DNA from: Pseudoxanthomonas helianthi
GTDB lineage: Bacteria > Pseudomonadota > Gammaproteobacteria > Xanthomonadales > Xanthomonadaceae
Reading direction: 5' to 3'
Assembly: GCF_017939625.1 (NCBI RefSeq)
Contig: NZ_JAGKTC010000001.1
Span: 124,413-188,412 of the forward strand
Length of the DNA: 64,000 bases
Within the stretch, counting starts at the first letter, position 1; each line of letters opens with the position of its first letter. This document shows positions 51,589 through 60,366 of the stretch, piece by piece. The position numbers and the translations under genes were made by a program. A model generated the notes under the pieces. It had not been told where the DNA came from, ran no database searches, and was given only the letters and a program-made list of their open reading frames with translations.

Positions 51589-53373
51589 ATGAATGCCGTA
51601 ACCCCGTTGCAGCCGAATTTCGACACCCCCACCCGCCTTGAAGCCCTGAACGACTGGGTCGCCCGCACCGCGGCGCTGACCCGCCCGGACCGTATCCATT
51701 GGTGCGACGGCAGCGACGCCGAGAACGCCGCCCTGCTGGCCCGGATGCAGGCCGACGGCACCCTGCTGCCGCTGGACGGCGAGGCCTACCCCAACTGCTG
51801 GCTGCACCGCTCCGACCCCAGCGACGTGGCCCGGGTCGAGCACCTGACCTTCGTCTGCACCCGCGAGCGCGACGATGCCGGCCCCAACAACCACTGGATG
51901 GCCCCTGGCGACGCGCACGCGAAGATGGACGCGCTGTTCGACGGCTGCATGCGCGGACGCACGATGTACGTGGTGCCGTACTGCATGGGCCCGATCGACT
52001 CGCCGCTGGCACGGTGCGGCGTGGAGATCACCGATTCGCCCTACGTCGTGGCCAACATGCGCATCATGACCCGGATGGGCGCGGCGGCGCTGGCGCGGAT
52101 CGAGCGCGAGGGAACGTTCGTCAGGGGCCTGCATTCCACCGGCGAGCTCGACCCCGACCGCCGCTTCATCATGCATTTCCCGGAGGAGCTGAGCATCCAG
52201 TCGTACGGCTCCGGCTATGGCGGCAACGCGTTGCTTGGCAAGAAATGCCACGCCTTGCGCATCGCATCGTGGCAGGCGCGCCAGGAAGGCTGGCTGGCCG
52301 AGCACATGCTGATCGTCGGCATCGAAAGCCCGCAGGGCGAGACGCACTACATCGCCGCCGCGTTCCCCAGCGCCTGCGGCAAGACCAACCTGGCCATGCT
52401 GATCCCGCCGCAGGGTTATCGCGAAGCGGGCTGGAAGGTGTGGACGGTCGGCGACGACATCTGCTGGATGCGTCCCGGCGCCGATGGCCGCCTGTATGCG
52501 ATCAATCCGGAAGCCGGTTTCTTCGGCGTGGCCCCGGGCACCAGCGCGCAATCCAACCCCAACGCATTGGCCAGCATCCGCCACGACACCATTTTCACCA
52601 ACGTCGCGGTCACCGCCGACAACCGGCCGTGGTGGGAAGGCCTGGGCGAAGGCGAGCCGGCGACCGATTGGCAGGGCCGTCCCTACGACCCGGCGAACGG
52701 CCCGGCTGCGCATCCGAATTCGCGCTTCACCGTCAGCGCGAAGCAATGCCCCTCGTACTCGCCGGAAGCGGAAAACCCCGCGGGCGTGCCGATCTCGGCG
52801 ATCGTGTTCGGCGGCCGCCGCGCCTCGCTGGTGCCGCTGGTGTTCGAAGCGCGCGACTGGACGCACGGCGTGCTGGTCGGCGCGGTGATGGGCTCGGAAA
52901 CCACCGCCGCCGCGACCGGCGCGGTGGGCGTGATGCGCCCCGACCCGATGGCGATGAAGCCGTTTTGCGGCTACCACTACGGCGACTACTTCGCGCACTG
53001 GCTGTCGTTCGACCAGCCCGGTGCAAAGTTGCCGAAGGTTTTCCACGTGAACTGGTTCCGCAAGGGCGACGACGGCAAGTTCCTGTGGCCCGGCTACGGC
53101 GAGAACATGCGCGTGCTGGAATGGATCCTGGCGCGAGTGCAAGGCACCGCGGCGGCGACGCAGACCGAAATCGGCGCGTTGCCTTCCGCCGGTGCGTTGA
53201 ACCTGGATGGCCTGTCGCTGTCGGCCGAAGCGAAGCAGGCCTTGTTCGCCATCGACCGAACGCAATGGGCCGAGGAATTCGGCCGCATCGGCGAATACTT
53301 GCAGACCCTGGGCGATCGATTGCCGGAGAAGCTGGAGCAGACGCGGGCGGAGATCGCGCGCAGCCTGGGCTGA
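51589..53373 (+). CDS. pckG: Phosphoenolpyruvate carboxykinase (GTP)
   Basis: A 594-residue GTP-type PEPCK. Visible signatures are the kinase-1a loop FPSACGKTNLAML (reactive Cys near 263), MGPIDSPLARCGVEITDSPYVVANMRIMTRMG, PKVFHVNWFRKGDDGKFLWPGYGENMRVLEWI and KCHALRIAS. It converts oxaloacetate and GTP to PEP, the entry into gluconeogenesis. GAATGAATG gives the start; no other gene shares the unit. A strong terminator follows. Its place beside peptide and pyruvate transporters fits growth on amino acids. Confidence 0.96.
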   Translation: MNAVTPLQPNFDTPTRLEALNDWVARTAALTRPDRIHWCDGSDAENAALLARMQADGTLLPLDGEAYPNCWLHRSDPSDVARVEHLTFVCTRERDDAGPNNHWMAPGDAHAKMDALFDGCMRGRTMYVVPYCMGPIDSPLARCGVEITDSPYVVANMRIMTRMGAAALARIEREGTFVRGLHSTGELDPDRRFIMHFPEELSIQSYGSGYGGNALLGKKCHALRIASWQARQEGWLAEHMLIVGIESPQGETHYIAAAFPSACGKTNLAMLIPPQGYREAGWKVWTVGDDICWMRPGADGRLYAINPEAGFFGVAPGTSAQSNPNALASIRHDTIFTNVAVTADNRPWWEGLGEGEPATDWQGRPYDPANGPAAHPNSRFTVSAKQCPSYSPEAENPAGVPISAIVFGGRRASLVPLVFEARDWTHGVLVGAVMGSETTAAATGAVGVMRPDPMAMKPFCGYHYGDYFAHWLSFDQPGAKLPKVFHVNWFRKGDDGKFLWPGYGENMRVLEWILARVQGTAAATQTEIGALPSAGALNLDGLSLSAEAKQALFAIDRTQWAEEFGRIGEYLQTLGDRLPEKLEQTRAEIARSLG

Positions 53374-53400
53374 TCGCCGACGCTCGACACGGATGCAGGA

Positions 53401-53433
53401 AGGGCGAAGCCTCGTGGCTTCGCCCTTTTTTTT
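53401..53433 (+). terminator. Rho-independent terminator of pckG
   Basis: An 11-bp perfect stem (agggcgaagcc / ggcttcgccct) with loop tcgt is followed by a seven-T run, 28 bases after the pckG stop. It is one of the clearest intrinsic terminators in the window. Confidence 0.92.
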
Positions 53434-53543
53434 GGCGTCCGTACAGGCGGATCCGCAGGCTGTCCTGTATCGCGTTCAACCGGCGTTCCCCTTGTTACTG
53501 CCGGCCTTCGCGCCTGCACTCCACCATCCTGCAAGGGAACCCC

Positions 53544-54410
53544 ATGAAGAATCGTCAACGTGCCCGCGTGCGGCACGCGCGTTCGCGCAACCTGCTGGCC
53601 AGCGCCGCTGCCACTTTCGTGCTTTGCCTGGGCCTGAGCTCGGGAGCTTCGGCCAACGGCACCATCGGCACGCCCATCCCGGTCGACGCCAGCCTGAGCT
53701 GCAAGGATTTCGATTCCGCCAACATCCTCAGCGAACTGGTGATCAATCCGCTGCCGCCGGATGTCACCACGCATTCGGACAGCACGCTGAGCGTGGCCAC
53801 GATCCATTTCGAATCGACGAACGGCTGGCTGCTCTACTGGCAGCAGATCGGCACGACCCCGGCCATCCACAGTGTCTCGATCAGCGGTGGCGGCAGCGCC
53901 ATGCTGTACCTGTACGATCCGCCGGTGACCGAAGACGCGGGCCTGCAATTGCCGGCGATCACCCCGCTGACCACGATCACCACCAACACCACCACCAGTT
54001 CGCCGATCGAACGGGCTTCGTTCTGCTACAGCACGCCGGGTGAAACGGGCTTCGAAGGTTGCACGCTGGGCTACTGGAAGGTGAAGCAGCACCACGATTC
54101 GTGGCCGGCGCCGTACGCCACCTCCAGCAACCTGCAGACCTACTTCGGCCTGGATGCATTCAACGACACCCTGCTCGCCGCGCTCAATTACAAGGGCGGC
54201 CCGGGCGTCGACGGCGCCAAGCGCATCCTGCTGAAGCAGGCGGTGGCAGCGCTGCTGAACTCGGCTCCTGGCGCCGTCGACTACCCGCTGACCACCGCGC
54301 AGGTGACCAGCCAGACGGCCGCCGCCCTGGCCACGGGCGACCGCGAAGTGATGCTGTCCCTGGCCACGACGCTGGATGCGTACAACAACCAGGGATGCCC
54401 GCTGAACTGA
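53544..54410 (+). CDS. Secreted protein with GYWK-type Cys-motif domain, function unknown
   Basis: A 288-residue exported protein. It has a long basic N-region (KNRQRARVRHARSRN) and a hydrophobic core ending SGASA. A beta-rich region (about 40-160) is Thr/Ser-rich with two Cys. From about 170 it has GCTLGYWKVKQHHDSW, related to GCTpGYWKNH motifs seen in secreted and surface proteins, then FGLDAFNDTLLAALNYKGGPGVDGAKRILLKQAVAALLNSA, and a final Cys near the end. AAGGGA before the ATG supports the start. It is a single-gene unit between two hairpins. The role is unknown; cell surface or matrix binding is a guess. Confidence 0.8.
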   Translation: MKNRQRARVRHARSRNLLASAAATFVLCLGLSSGASANGTIGTPIPVDASLSCKDFDSANILSELVINPLPPDVTTHSDSTLSVATIHFESTNGWLLYWQQIGTTPAIHSVSISGGGSAMLYLYDPPVTEDAGLQLPAITPLTTITTNTTTSSPIERASFCYSTPGETGFEGCTLGYWKVKQHHDSWPAPYATSSNLQTYFGLDAFNDTLLAALNYKGGPGVDGAKRILLKQAVAALLNSAPGAVDYPLTTAQVTSQTAAALATGDREVMLSLATTLDAYNNQGCPLN

Positions 54411-54470
54411 TGACGGTACCTCGGACGGAGATCGCGCGTAGCTTCCGCTAGCGCGCGCACCACGGATGGA

Positions 54471-54502
54471 CGAAAGGCGAAGCCGCAAGGCTTCGCCTTT
54501 CG
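54471..54502 (+). terminator. Hairpin terminator after the GYWK protein gene
   Basis: A 14-bp perfect stem (cgaaaggcgaagcc / ggcttcgcctttcg) with loop gcaa lies 61 bases after the stop, followed by ctttg. The core ggcgaagcc/ggcttcgcc is the same as in the pckG terminator. The short T tract makes termination efficiency uncertain. Confidence 0.65.
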
Positions 54503-54664
54503 CTTTGTAGCGCCGGGTTCGCGCATCTGCTTTTGCCTTGTAGGTGCCGGGCTAGTCCCGGCACGCTCTTGATCTTCGTGCGGTGGCAAAAAGCAAGCCG
54601 GGACAAGCCCCGCTTCTACAATGGCAACAGCAAAAGCGGCCGAGTTCACTCGGCGCTACAAAGC
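54502..54664. repeat. Nested REP-like inverted repeats
   Basis: Outer arms gctttgtagcgccg (54502-54515) and cggcgctacaaagc (54651-54664), middle arms gcttttgc (54529-54536) and gcaaaagc (54630-54637), and inner elements tgccgggctagtcccggca and gccgggacaagccccgc are nested over 163 bases. The structure fills the whole space between the GYWK gene terminator and the 3' end of the convergent DUF819 gene. Confidence 0.8.
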
Positions 54665-54672
54665 GGTTCCGC

Positions 54673-55935
54673 TTAGCCCTGCCCTGCGAGTGCCTGCAGC
54701 GCGAGGCCCAGCAACCACGCCAGCACGGTGCCGGTCGCATAGCCGAGCGTGCCCAGCAGCGCCCCCACCGGCGCCAGCGCCGGATGGAAGGCCGAAGCGA
54801 CGACCGGCGCCGACGCCGGCCCGCCGATGTGACTCTGCGAACCCACCGCGAAGTAGAACAGCGGTGCGCGGATCAGGCGCCCGACCAGCCACAGGATCGC
54901 GATATGGAAGCCCAGCCAGACCACGCCCAGCAGCAACAGCGCGGGCTTGTCGAACACCGCGCCGATATCCATCTGCATGCCGATGCAGGCAATCAGGATG
55001 TACAGCAGCAAGGTGCCGATGTTCGATGCGCCGACGCCATCCAGCCGACGCATGCGGGTGAAGCTCAGCGACAAACCGGTCACGGTGCAGACGGCGATGA
55101 TCCACACCAGCGGTTCGCCGAGGCCGGCGCGCTTGGCCCACGGCAACTGCTCCCCGATCCACGGCGCGAAGCCGCCCGCCAACAAGTGCGCCACGCCGAC
55201 GGTGCCGAACGCGAGGCCGAAGATCATCGCCAGGTCGGTCAGCGTGGCCGGCCGTTCGTGCTGGCTGCGATAGGCGACGAGACGTTGCTTCAGGTCGTCC
55301 AGGGCGGTGGTGTCGGCCTTCTGCCGCGCATCGATGGACGCCGCGCGCTGCGCCAGCAACAGCAGCACCGCCATCCACACGTAGGCGACCGCGGCATCGA
55401 CCACCGCGAACTGGCCGAAGGTGGTAGCGTCGACGCCGAAGATTTCCTTCATCGCCACCATGTTGGCGCCGCCGCCGATCCAGCTGCCCGCCAGCGCCGC
55501 CATTCCGCCCCAGGTATCGCCGGCCATCGTCGCCGGGAACGCCGCCTTCATGACCAGGAACGCGAACACGCCGCCCAGCATGATGCTGACCGACGTCGCC
55601 ACGTACATCAGCAGCAGCTTCGGGCCCAGTTTGAGGATCGCCGGGATGTCGACGGTCAGCGTCAAGAGCACCAATGACGCCGGCAACAACACCCGGCTCG
55701 CGACCGGGTTGTACAGCTTGCTGTTGACCCCGTCGATCACGCCCAGGCTGTTGAGGATGCCGGGGATGAAATAGCAGAGCAGCAAGGGCGGAACCAGGTC
55801 GAAGAACCGGCGCAGGAAGCCCGATTGCCGCGATGACGCCCAGAACACCATGCCGAGCACGGCGGCCAGCACGCCGAGGACCACGATGTCATTCTGGATC
55901 AGCGCCGTCGGGGCTTGGACCTGTTCAACCGCCAT
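54673..55935 (-). CDS. DUF819 family membrane protein (YjcL-like)
   Basis: A 420-residue protein with about ten membrane helices. DUF819 features are FFDLVPPLLLCYFIPGILNSLGVID, GSWIGGGANMVAMKEIFGVD, FAVVDAAVAYVWMAVLLLLAQ and GSQSHIGGPASAPVVASAFHPALAPVGALLGTLGYATGT. The family is widespread and presumed to be a transporter; the substrate is unknown. It follows the S9 peptidase on the same strand by 57 bases and is probably co-transcribed with it. Confidence 0.9.
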   Translation of the reverse strand: MAVEQVQAPTALIQNDIVVLGVLAAVLGMVFWASSRQSGFLRRFFDLVPPLLLCYFIPGILNSLGVIDGVNSKLYNPVASRVLLPASLVLLTLTVDIPAILKLGPKLLLMYVATSVSIMLGGVFAFLVMKAAFPATMAGDTWGGMAALAGSWIGGGANMVAMKEIFGVDATTFGQFAVVDAAVAYVWMAVLLLLAQRAASIDARQKADTTALDDLKQRLVAYRSQHERPATLTDLAMIFGLAFGTVGVAHLLAGGFAPWIGEQLPWAKRAGLGEPLVWIIAVCTVTGLSLSFTRMRRLDGVGASNIGTLLLYILIACIGMQMDIGAVFDKPALLLLGVVWLGFHIAILWLVGRLIRAPLFYFAVGSQSHIGGPASAPVVASAFHPALAPVGALLGTLGYATGTVLAWLLGLALQALAGQG

Positions 55936-55992
55936 GCATGGGCTCCGTCATCAAGGAAACGGCCGTGGCGATGCGCGCCACGGCCCACCGCG

Positions 55993-58071
55993 TCACTGCC
56001 CGATGTGCTGTTTCAGCCAGCCGTTGACCGTGTCGTGCCACAGGATGCTGTTCTGCGGCTTCAGCACCCAGTGGTTCTCGTCGGGGAAGTACAGGAACTT
56101 CGACTCGACGCCCTTGCGCTGCAACGCGGTGAACAGGCCGATGCCCTGCTCCACCGGGATGCGGAAATCCTGCTGGCCGTGGATCACCAGCATCGGCACC
56201 TTGAAGTTGGCGACGTGGTTGGCCGGGTTGAACTTCTGGTAGCCCTTCGGGTTGTCGTACGGCGTGCCGCCGTTTTCCCATTCGCTGAACCACAGCTCTT
56301 CGGTGGCGTAGCCCATGGCCTGGTTCTCGAACACGCCATCGTGGCTGACCAGGCACTTCCACGGCGACACGCCGTTCTTGTCGTACCAGTTGCCTTCGAT
56401 CCAGTTGACCATAAAACCGCCATAGCTGGCGCCCAGCGCGCAGGCCTTGCCGCCGTCGAGGAAGGCGTACTTCTTCTGCGCCGCCGCCCAGCCCTTCTGC
56501 AGGTCTTCCAGCGGCTTGCCGCCCCAGTCGCCGCTGATCGAATCAGTGAACTTCTGCCCGTAGCCGGTGGACCCGTGGAAATCGATCATCACCACCGCGT
56601 AGCCCTGCCCCGCGTAGGTCTGCGGGTTCCAGCGATAGCTCCAGCCGTTGCCGAAGCTGCCCTGCGGGCCGCCGTGGATCAAGAACGCGACCGGATACTT
56701 CCTGCCTTCCTGGTAATTCCACGGCTTGACCACGTAGCCGTGCACGGTCTCGTTGTTCCAGCCGACGAAGGTGAACTGCTCGGCGTCGCCGAACTTCACT
56801 TCGGGCAGCATTTCGCCGGCACTCTGGGTGATCGCGCGCTGCGGTGCCTTGCCCGCGGCATCGGTGACGAATAGCTGGTCGCCGCTCTGCAGCGTGTTGC
56901 GGGTGAAGGCCAACGTGTCACCGGCGATGTCGAACGCGGAGACCGAACCCTGCGCGCCGACCACGTTGCTCACCTCGCCATTGGCGACATCCACGGCGAA
57001 CAGCGGATGCTGGCCCAGTTCGCCGGCGGTGGTGTAGAGGGTCTTGCCGTCGGCCGACAGGGTGATGCCGTCGGCGGACGCGTCCCAGCGCGGCGCGATT
57101 TCGCGCGCCTTGCCCGAACCCAGGTCCATCGCTATCAGGGCGAAGCGGTCCGCTTCGAAACCCGGGCGCGCCATCGCACGGTAGTACAGGGTCTTGCCGT
57201 CGGCGCTGAACACCGGACCCGCGTCCCAGGCCTTGTTCGCGGCGGTCAGGTTGCGCGCGCCGCTGCCGTCGGCGTTGACCAGCCAGATGTCGAAATTGGT
57301 GCTCCACGGCTCTTCGCGGTTGCTCTGGCGCACGCTCATCGCGACCTGCTTGCCATCGGTCGACCAGGCGAAATCGCCGAGGTCGCCGAACGGCTTCGAG
57401 GGGATGTCGCCATGGATGTCGCCGCTGAGCAGCGTCGCCGAGGTCAGCATGCCTTCGCCGCCGAGCTTCGCCGCGAACACGCGGTTCAGGCGACCGTCGG
57501 CCCAGGTATCCCAGTGACGGATGAACACGCGGTCGAACACCTTGCCGCTGGCCTTCGCGCCCTCCGCTTCTTCGACTTTCTTCTTGGTGCAGGCCAGGTC
57601 GGCCTTGCAATCGGGGAACACCGCGAACGCCAGCGCGACCTGCCGGCCATCGGGCGACAGCTTGTACGCGTCGACATCCAGCGGGAAATCGGTCAGACGC
57701 TTCGGCTCGCCGCCGGCCAGCGGCATCGAATACAACTGCATCGAACCGGACTTCGCGCTGAGGAAATAGATCGTCTTGCCGTCGCTGGAGAACGCCGGCG
57801 AATTGACGTTCCAGCCGTCCGGGGTCAGTCGCTTCGGCGGCGCCATGTCGCGCGTGCGCAGGTTGCGCACCCACAGGCTGGTCGATGCCTTGGTGACCTC
57901 CTTGTTGACCTGGCGCTTGGCGAATACCACGGTGCCGCCATCCGGCGAAAGGGTCGGCGACGACACGCGATCGAGCGAGGCGAGGTCGCGCACATCGAAG
58001 CCGCGCTCCGCGGCGAACGCCGGAAACGCGGCCAACGTGGCAAGGGCAAGCAGGGTCAGGCGCAGTTTCAT
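55993..58071 (-). CDS. S9 family peptidase (dipeptidyl-peptidase 5-like)
   Basis: A 692-residue exported serine peptidase: signal peptide (LTLLALATLAAFPAFA), an N-terminal beta-propeller (about 40-430; several LSPDG and FSSDGKTIYF blades), and a C-terminal alpha/beta-hydrolase (about 450-690) with HGGPQGSFGNGWSYRWNPQ, nucleophile GASYGG (Ser near 549), an Asp in GQQDFRIP and His in PDENHWV. It releases dipeptides from oligopeptides in the periplasm. GGGAG before the ATG at 58071 supports the start. Transcribed with the DUF819 gene. Confidence 0.93.
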   Translation of the reverse strand: MKLRLTLLALATLAAFPAFAAERGFDVRDLASLDRVSSPTLSPDGGTVVFAKRQVNKEVTKASTSLWVRNLRTRDMAPPKRLTPDGWNVNSPAFSSDGKTIYFLSAKSGSMQLYSMPLAGGEPKRLTDFPLDVDAYKLSPDGRQVALAFAVFPDCKADLACTKKKVEEAEGAKASGKVFDRVFIRHWDTWADGRLNRVFAAKLGGEGMLTSATLLSGDIHGDIPSKPFGDLGDFAWSTDGKQVAMSVRQSNREEPWSTNFDIWLVNADGSGARNLTAANKAWDAGPVFSADGKTLYYRAMARPGFEADRFALIAMDLGSGKAREIAPRWDASADGITLSADGKTLYTTAGELGQHPLFAVDVANGEVSNVVGAQGSVSAFDIAGDTLAFTRNTLQSGDQLFVTDAAGKAPQRAITQSAGEMLPEVKFGDAEQFTFVGWNNETVHGYVVKPWNYQEGRKYPVAFLIHGGPQGSFGNGWSYRWNPQTYAGQGYAVVMIDFHGSTGYGQKFTDSISGDWGGKPLEDLQKGWAAAQKKYAFLDGGKACALGASYGGFMVNWIEGNWYDKNGVSPWKCLVSHDGVFENQAMGYATEELWFSEWENGGTPYDNPKGYQKFNPANHVANFKVPMLVIHGQQDFRIPVEQGIGLFTALQRKGVESKFLYFPDENHWVLKPQNSILWHDTVNGWLKQHIGQ

Positions 58072-58219
58072 TCCGGGCTCCCGGTGGCAGGAAAGTCGTC
58101 GATGGTAGGCCGCGGGGGTGCCCCAGTGCAAAGGAACGAAGTCATATAGTTTCCGCCCCCTTGACCAGCCGTTCGGCTGTTGAAAGCTCAAAAGGGCAGG
58201 CATCCGCGCAGCGGATGAC

Positions 58220-58264
58220 GGGGGATTTGCTTTTCGCGACGGCAGAGCGAAAAGCAAATCCCCC
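58220..58264. repeat. 18-nt perfect inverted repeat
   Basis: Arms 58220-58237 (gggggatttgcttttcgc) and 58247-58264 are exact reverse complements with a 9-base loop, 46 bases past the stop of the leftward OPT gene and upstream of the S9 peptidase. On the minus strand it can act as the OPT terminator, though the following T tract is poor. Further small GC-rich palindromes flank it. Confidence 0.75.
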
Positions 58265-58309
58265 TCGACCCCCCTTTCTGCGAAGGGGAAGACAAGCGAC
58301 GCGCTTCGC

Positions 58310-60250
58310 TTACGCCTTCGCCGAGCCTTCGCCCTTCACGCCGGTGCGGTAGATCAGCCAGCCGACCAGCGCCAGCACGACGAGGCCGACGTACTGGCTG
58401 AAATGGAATTTCTCCGGCAGGGCCAGCACGTCGGCGCGTTCGGACACCACGATCGGGATCGCGATCAGGATGCCCATCAGCGCTTCGCCGGTGATCAGGC
58501 CGGCGGAGAACAGCACGCCGGGGCGATGCACGCGGTCGCGCAGGCTTTCGTCATGGGTGCCGACGATGCCGTGGCGCTTCTCGACGAAATAGGCCAGCAG
58601 GCCACCGAGGAAGATCGGCACCATCAATTCCAGCGGCAGGTAGATGCCGATGGCCGCGGCCAGCACCGGCACGCGGAACGACGAGTTGCGCGATTTCAGC
58701 CAGCTGTCGAACGCGATGACGATCGCACCGATCACCGCGCCGGCGATGATCATGTCCCACGGCAGCTTGCCACCGAACAGGCCCTGCGCCACCGAAGCCA
58801 TCAGCGTGGCCTGCGGCGCCTGCAACGAACCCGGACGGGTCGGGTCGCCGATGCCGTAGGCCTGCGACAGCAGGTTCAGCACCGGCGCCATGATCAGTGC
58901 GCAGGAGAACGCGCCGATGCCCAGCATCAGCTGCTGCTTCCAGGGCGTGGCGCCGACCAGATAGCCGGCCTTCAAATCCTGCAGGTTGTCGCCGCCGACC
59001 GCCGCCGCGCAGCACACCACCGCGCCGATCATGATCGCGGCGACCGCGCCGATCTTCGAATCGCTGCCCAGCAGCAGCATCAGCACCACCGAGGCGAACA
59101 GGATCGTGGCGATGGTGATGCCCGACACCGGGTTGTTCGACGAGCCGACCAGGCCGGCGAGATAGGCCGATACCGACACGAACAGGAAGCCGGCGACGAT
59201 CATGATGATGGTCATCGGCACGCTGACGCCCCAGTTCTGCACGATGGCCTGGTACAGGCCCAGCAGCGGCAGCACGAACAGCACCAGCGCCACCAGCATC
59301 CACTTCATCGGCAGGTCGCGCTCGGTATGCGGCACGAAACCCTCGCCCGAACCCTTGCGCGCGGCGGCGATGCCGCTCTTCACGCCCGACAGCAGCGACT
59401 TGCGCAGCGAGAACAGGGTCCACACGCCGCCGATCAGCATGGTGCCGACGCCGAGGTAGCGGATCTTGTCGCCGCGGATGATGCCCGCCGCCTCCGCCGC
59501 GGTCTTTCCGGCGACCTTCGCCATCATCTCCGGGTCGGAGTTCAGCAGGAACGCGTGGTAGAACGGGATCGCGATGTTGTAGGCCAGCACGCTGCCGGAC
59601 AGCACGACGATGCCGATGTTCAAACCGACGATGTAGCCCACGCCCAGCAGCGCCGGCGACAGGCCGGTGCCCATGTAGCCGAGGTACTTGCCGAAGAAGC
59701 CCGCGCCCGCGGCGTTGTCCGGGATCAGGCGCAGGCCGCTTTCCGCCATCAGCTTGACCAGCGCCCCGATGCCCGCGGAGATGCCGAGGATCTTCAGGCC
59801 GGGGCCGGGGTTCTCGCCGGCCTTCAGCACTTCGGCGGCGGCCTTGCCTTCGGGGAACGGCAGCGGTTCCTCGACGATCATCGAACGGCGCAACGGCACC
59901 GAGAACAGCACGCCGAGCAGGCCGCCGAGTCCGGCGATGGCCAGCACCCACCAGTATTTGAAGTCGGGCCAGTAGCCCATGATGATCAGCGCCGGGATGG
60001 TGAAGATCACGCCGGCCGCGATCGACGAACCGGCCGAGGCGCCGGTCTGCACGATGTTGTTCTCGAGGATGGAGCCACCGCCGAGCAGGCGCAGCACGCC
60101 CATCGACACCACCGCCGCCGGGATCGCCGTGGCGATGGTCAGGCCGGCGAACAGCCCCAGGTAGGCGTTGGCCGCGGACAGGATCACGGCGAGGACGACC
60201 GCGAGGACGACGGCGCGAAGGGTCAGTTGCGCCGGAGCAGGCTGGTTCAT
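58310..60250 (-). CDS. OPT family oligopeptide transporter
   Basis: A 646-residue polytopic protein with the OPT/YSL landmarks ANAYLGLFAGLTIATAIPAAVVSMGVLRLLGGGSILENNIVQTGASAGSSIAAGVIFTIPAL, EEPLPFPEGKAAAEVL and VGGDNLQDLKAGYLVGATPWKQQ. The family imports oligopeptides or metal chelates across the inner membrane with protons. It is adjacent to an S9 peptidase and diverges from a POT transporter, which supports peptide uptake. Confidence 0.93.
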   Translation of the reverse strand: MNQPAPAQLTLRAVVLAVVLAVILSAANAYLGLFAGLTIATAIPAAVVSMGVLRLLGGGSILENNIVQTGASAGSSIAAGVIFTIPALIIMGYWPDFKYWWVLAIAGLGGLLGVLFSVPLRRSMIVEEPLPFPEGKAAAEVLKAGENPGPGLKILGISAGIGALVKLMAESGLRLIPDNAAGAGFFGKYLGYMGTGLSPALLGVGYIVGLNIGIVVLSGSVLAYNIAIPFYHAFLLNSDPEMMAKVAGKTAAEAAGIIRGDKIRYLGVGTMLIGGVWTLFSLRKSLLSGVKSGIAAARKGSGEGFVPHTERDLPMKWMLVALVLFVLPLLGLYQAIVQNWGVSVPMTIIMIVAGFLFVSVSAYLAGLVGSSNNPVSGITIATILFASVVLMLLLGSDSKIGAVAAIMIGAVVCCAAAVGGDNLQDLKAGYLVGATPWKQQLMLGIGAFSCALIMAPVLNLLSQAYGIGDPTRPGSLQAPQATLMASVAQGLFGGKLPWDMIIAGAVIGAIVIAFDSWLKSRNSSFRVPVLAAAIGIYLPLELMVPIFLGGLLAYFVEKRHGIVGTHDESLRDRVHRPGVLFSAGLITGEALMGILIAIPIVVSERADVLALPEKFHFSQYVGLVVLALVGWLIYRTGVKGEGSAKA

Positions 60251-60366
60251 GGGCGGTTTCCGCGGTTCCAGAAGGCCGACACGCTATCGGCTGAGTGGCC
60301 GCAAGTCCAGCCGCGGTGCGGCGTGCGGCTATACTCCGGCCGGTTTTTCCAGCCATCCGCGGGTCC

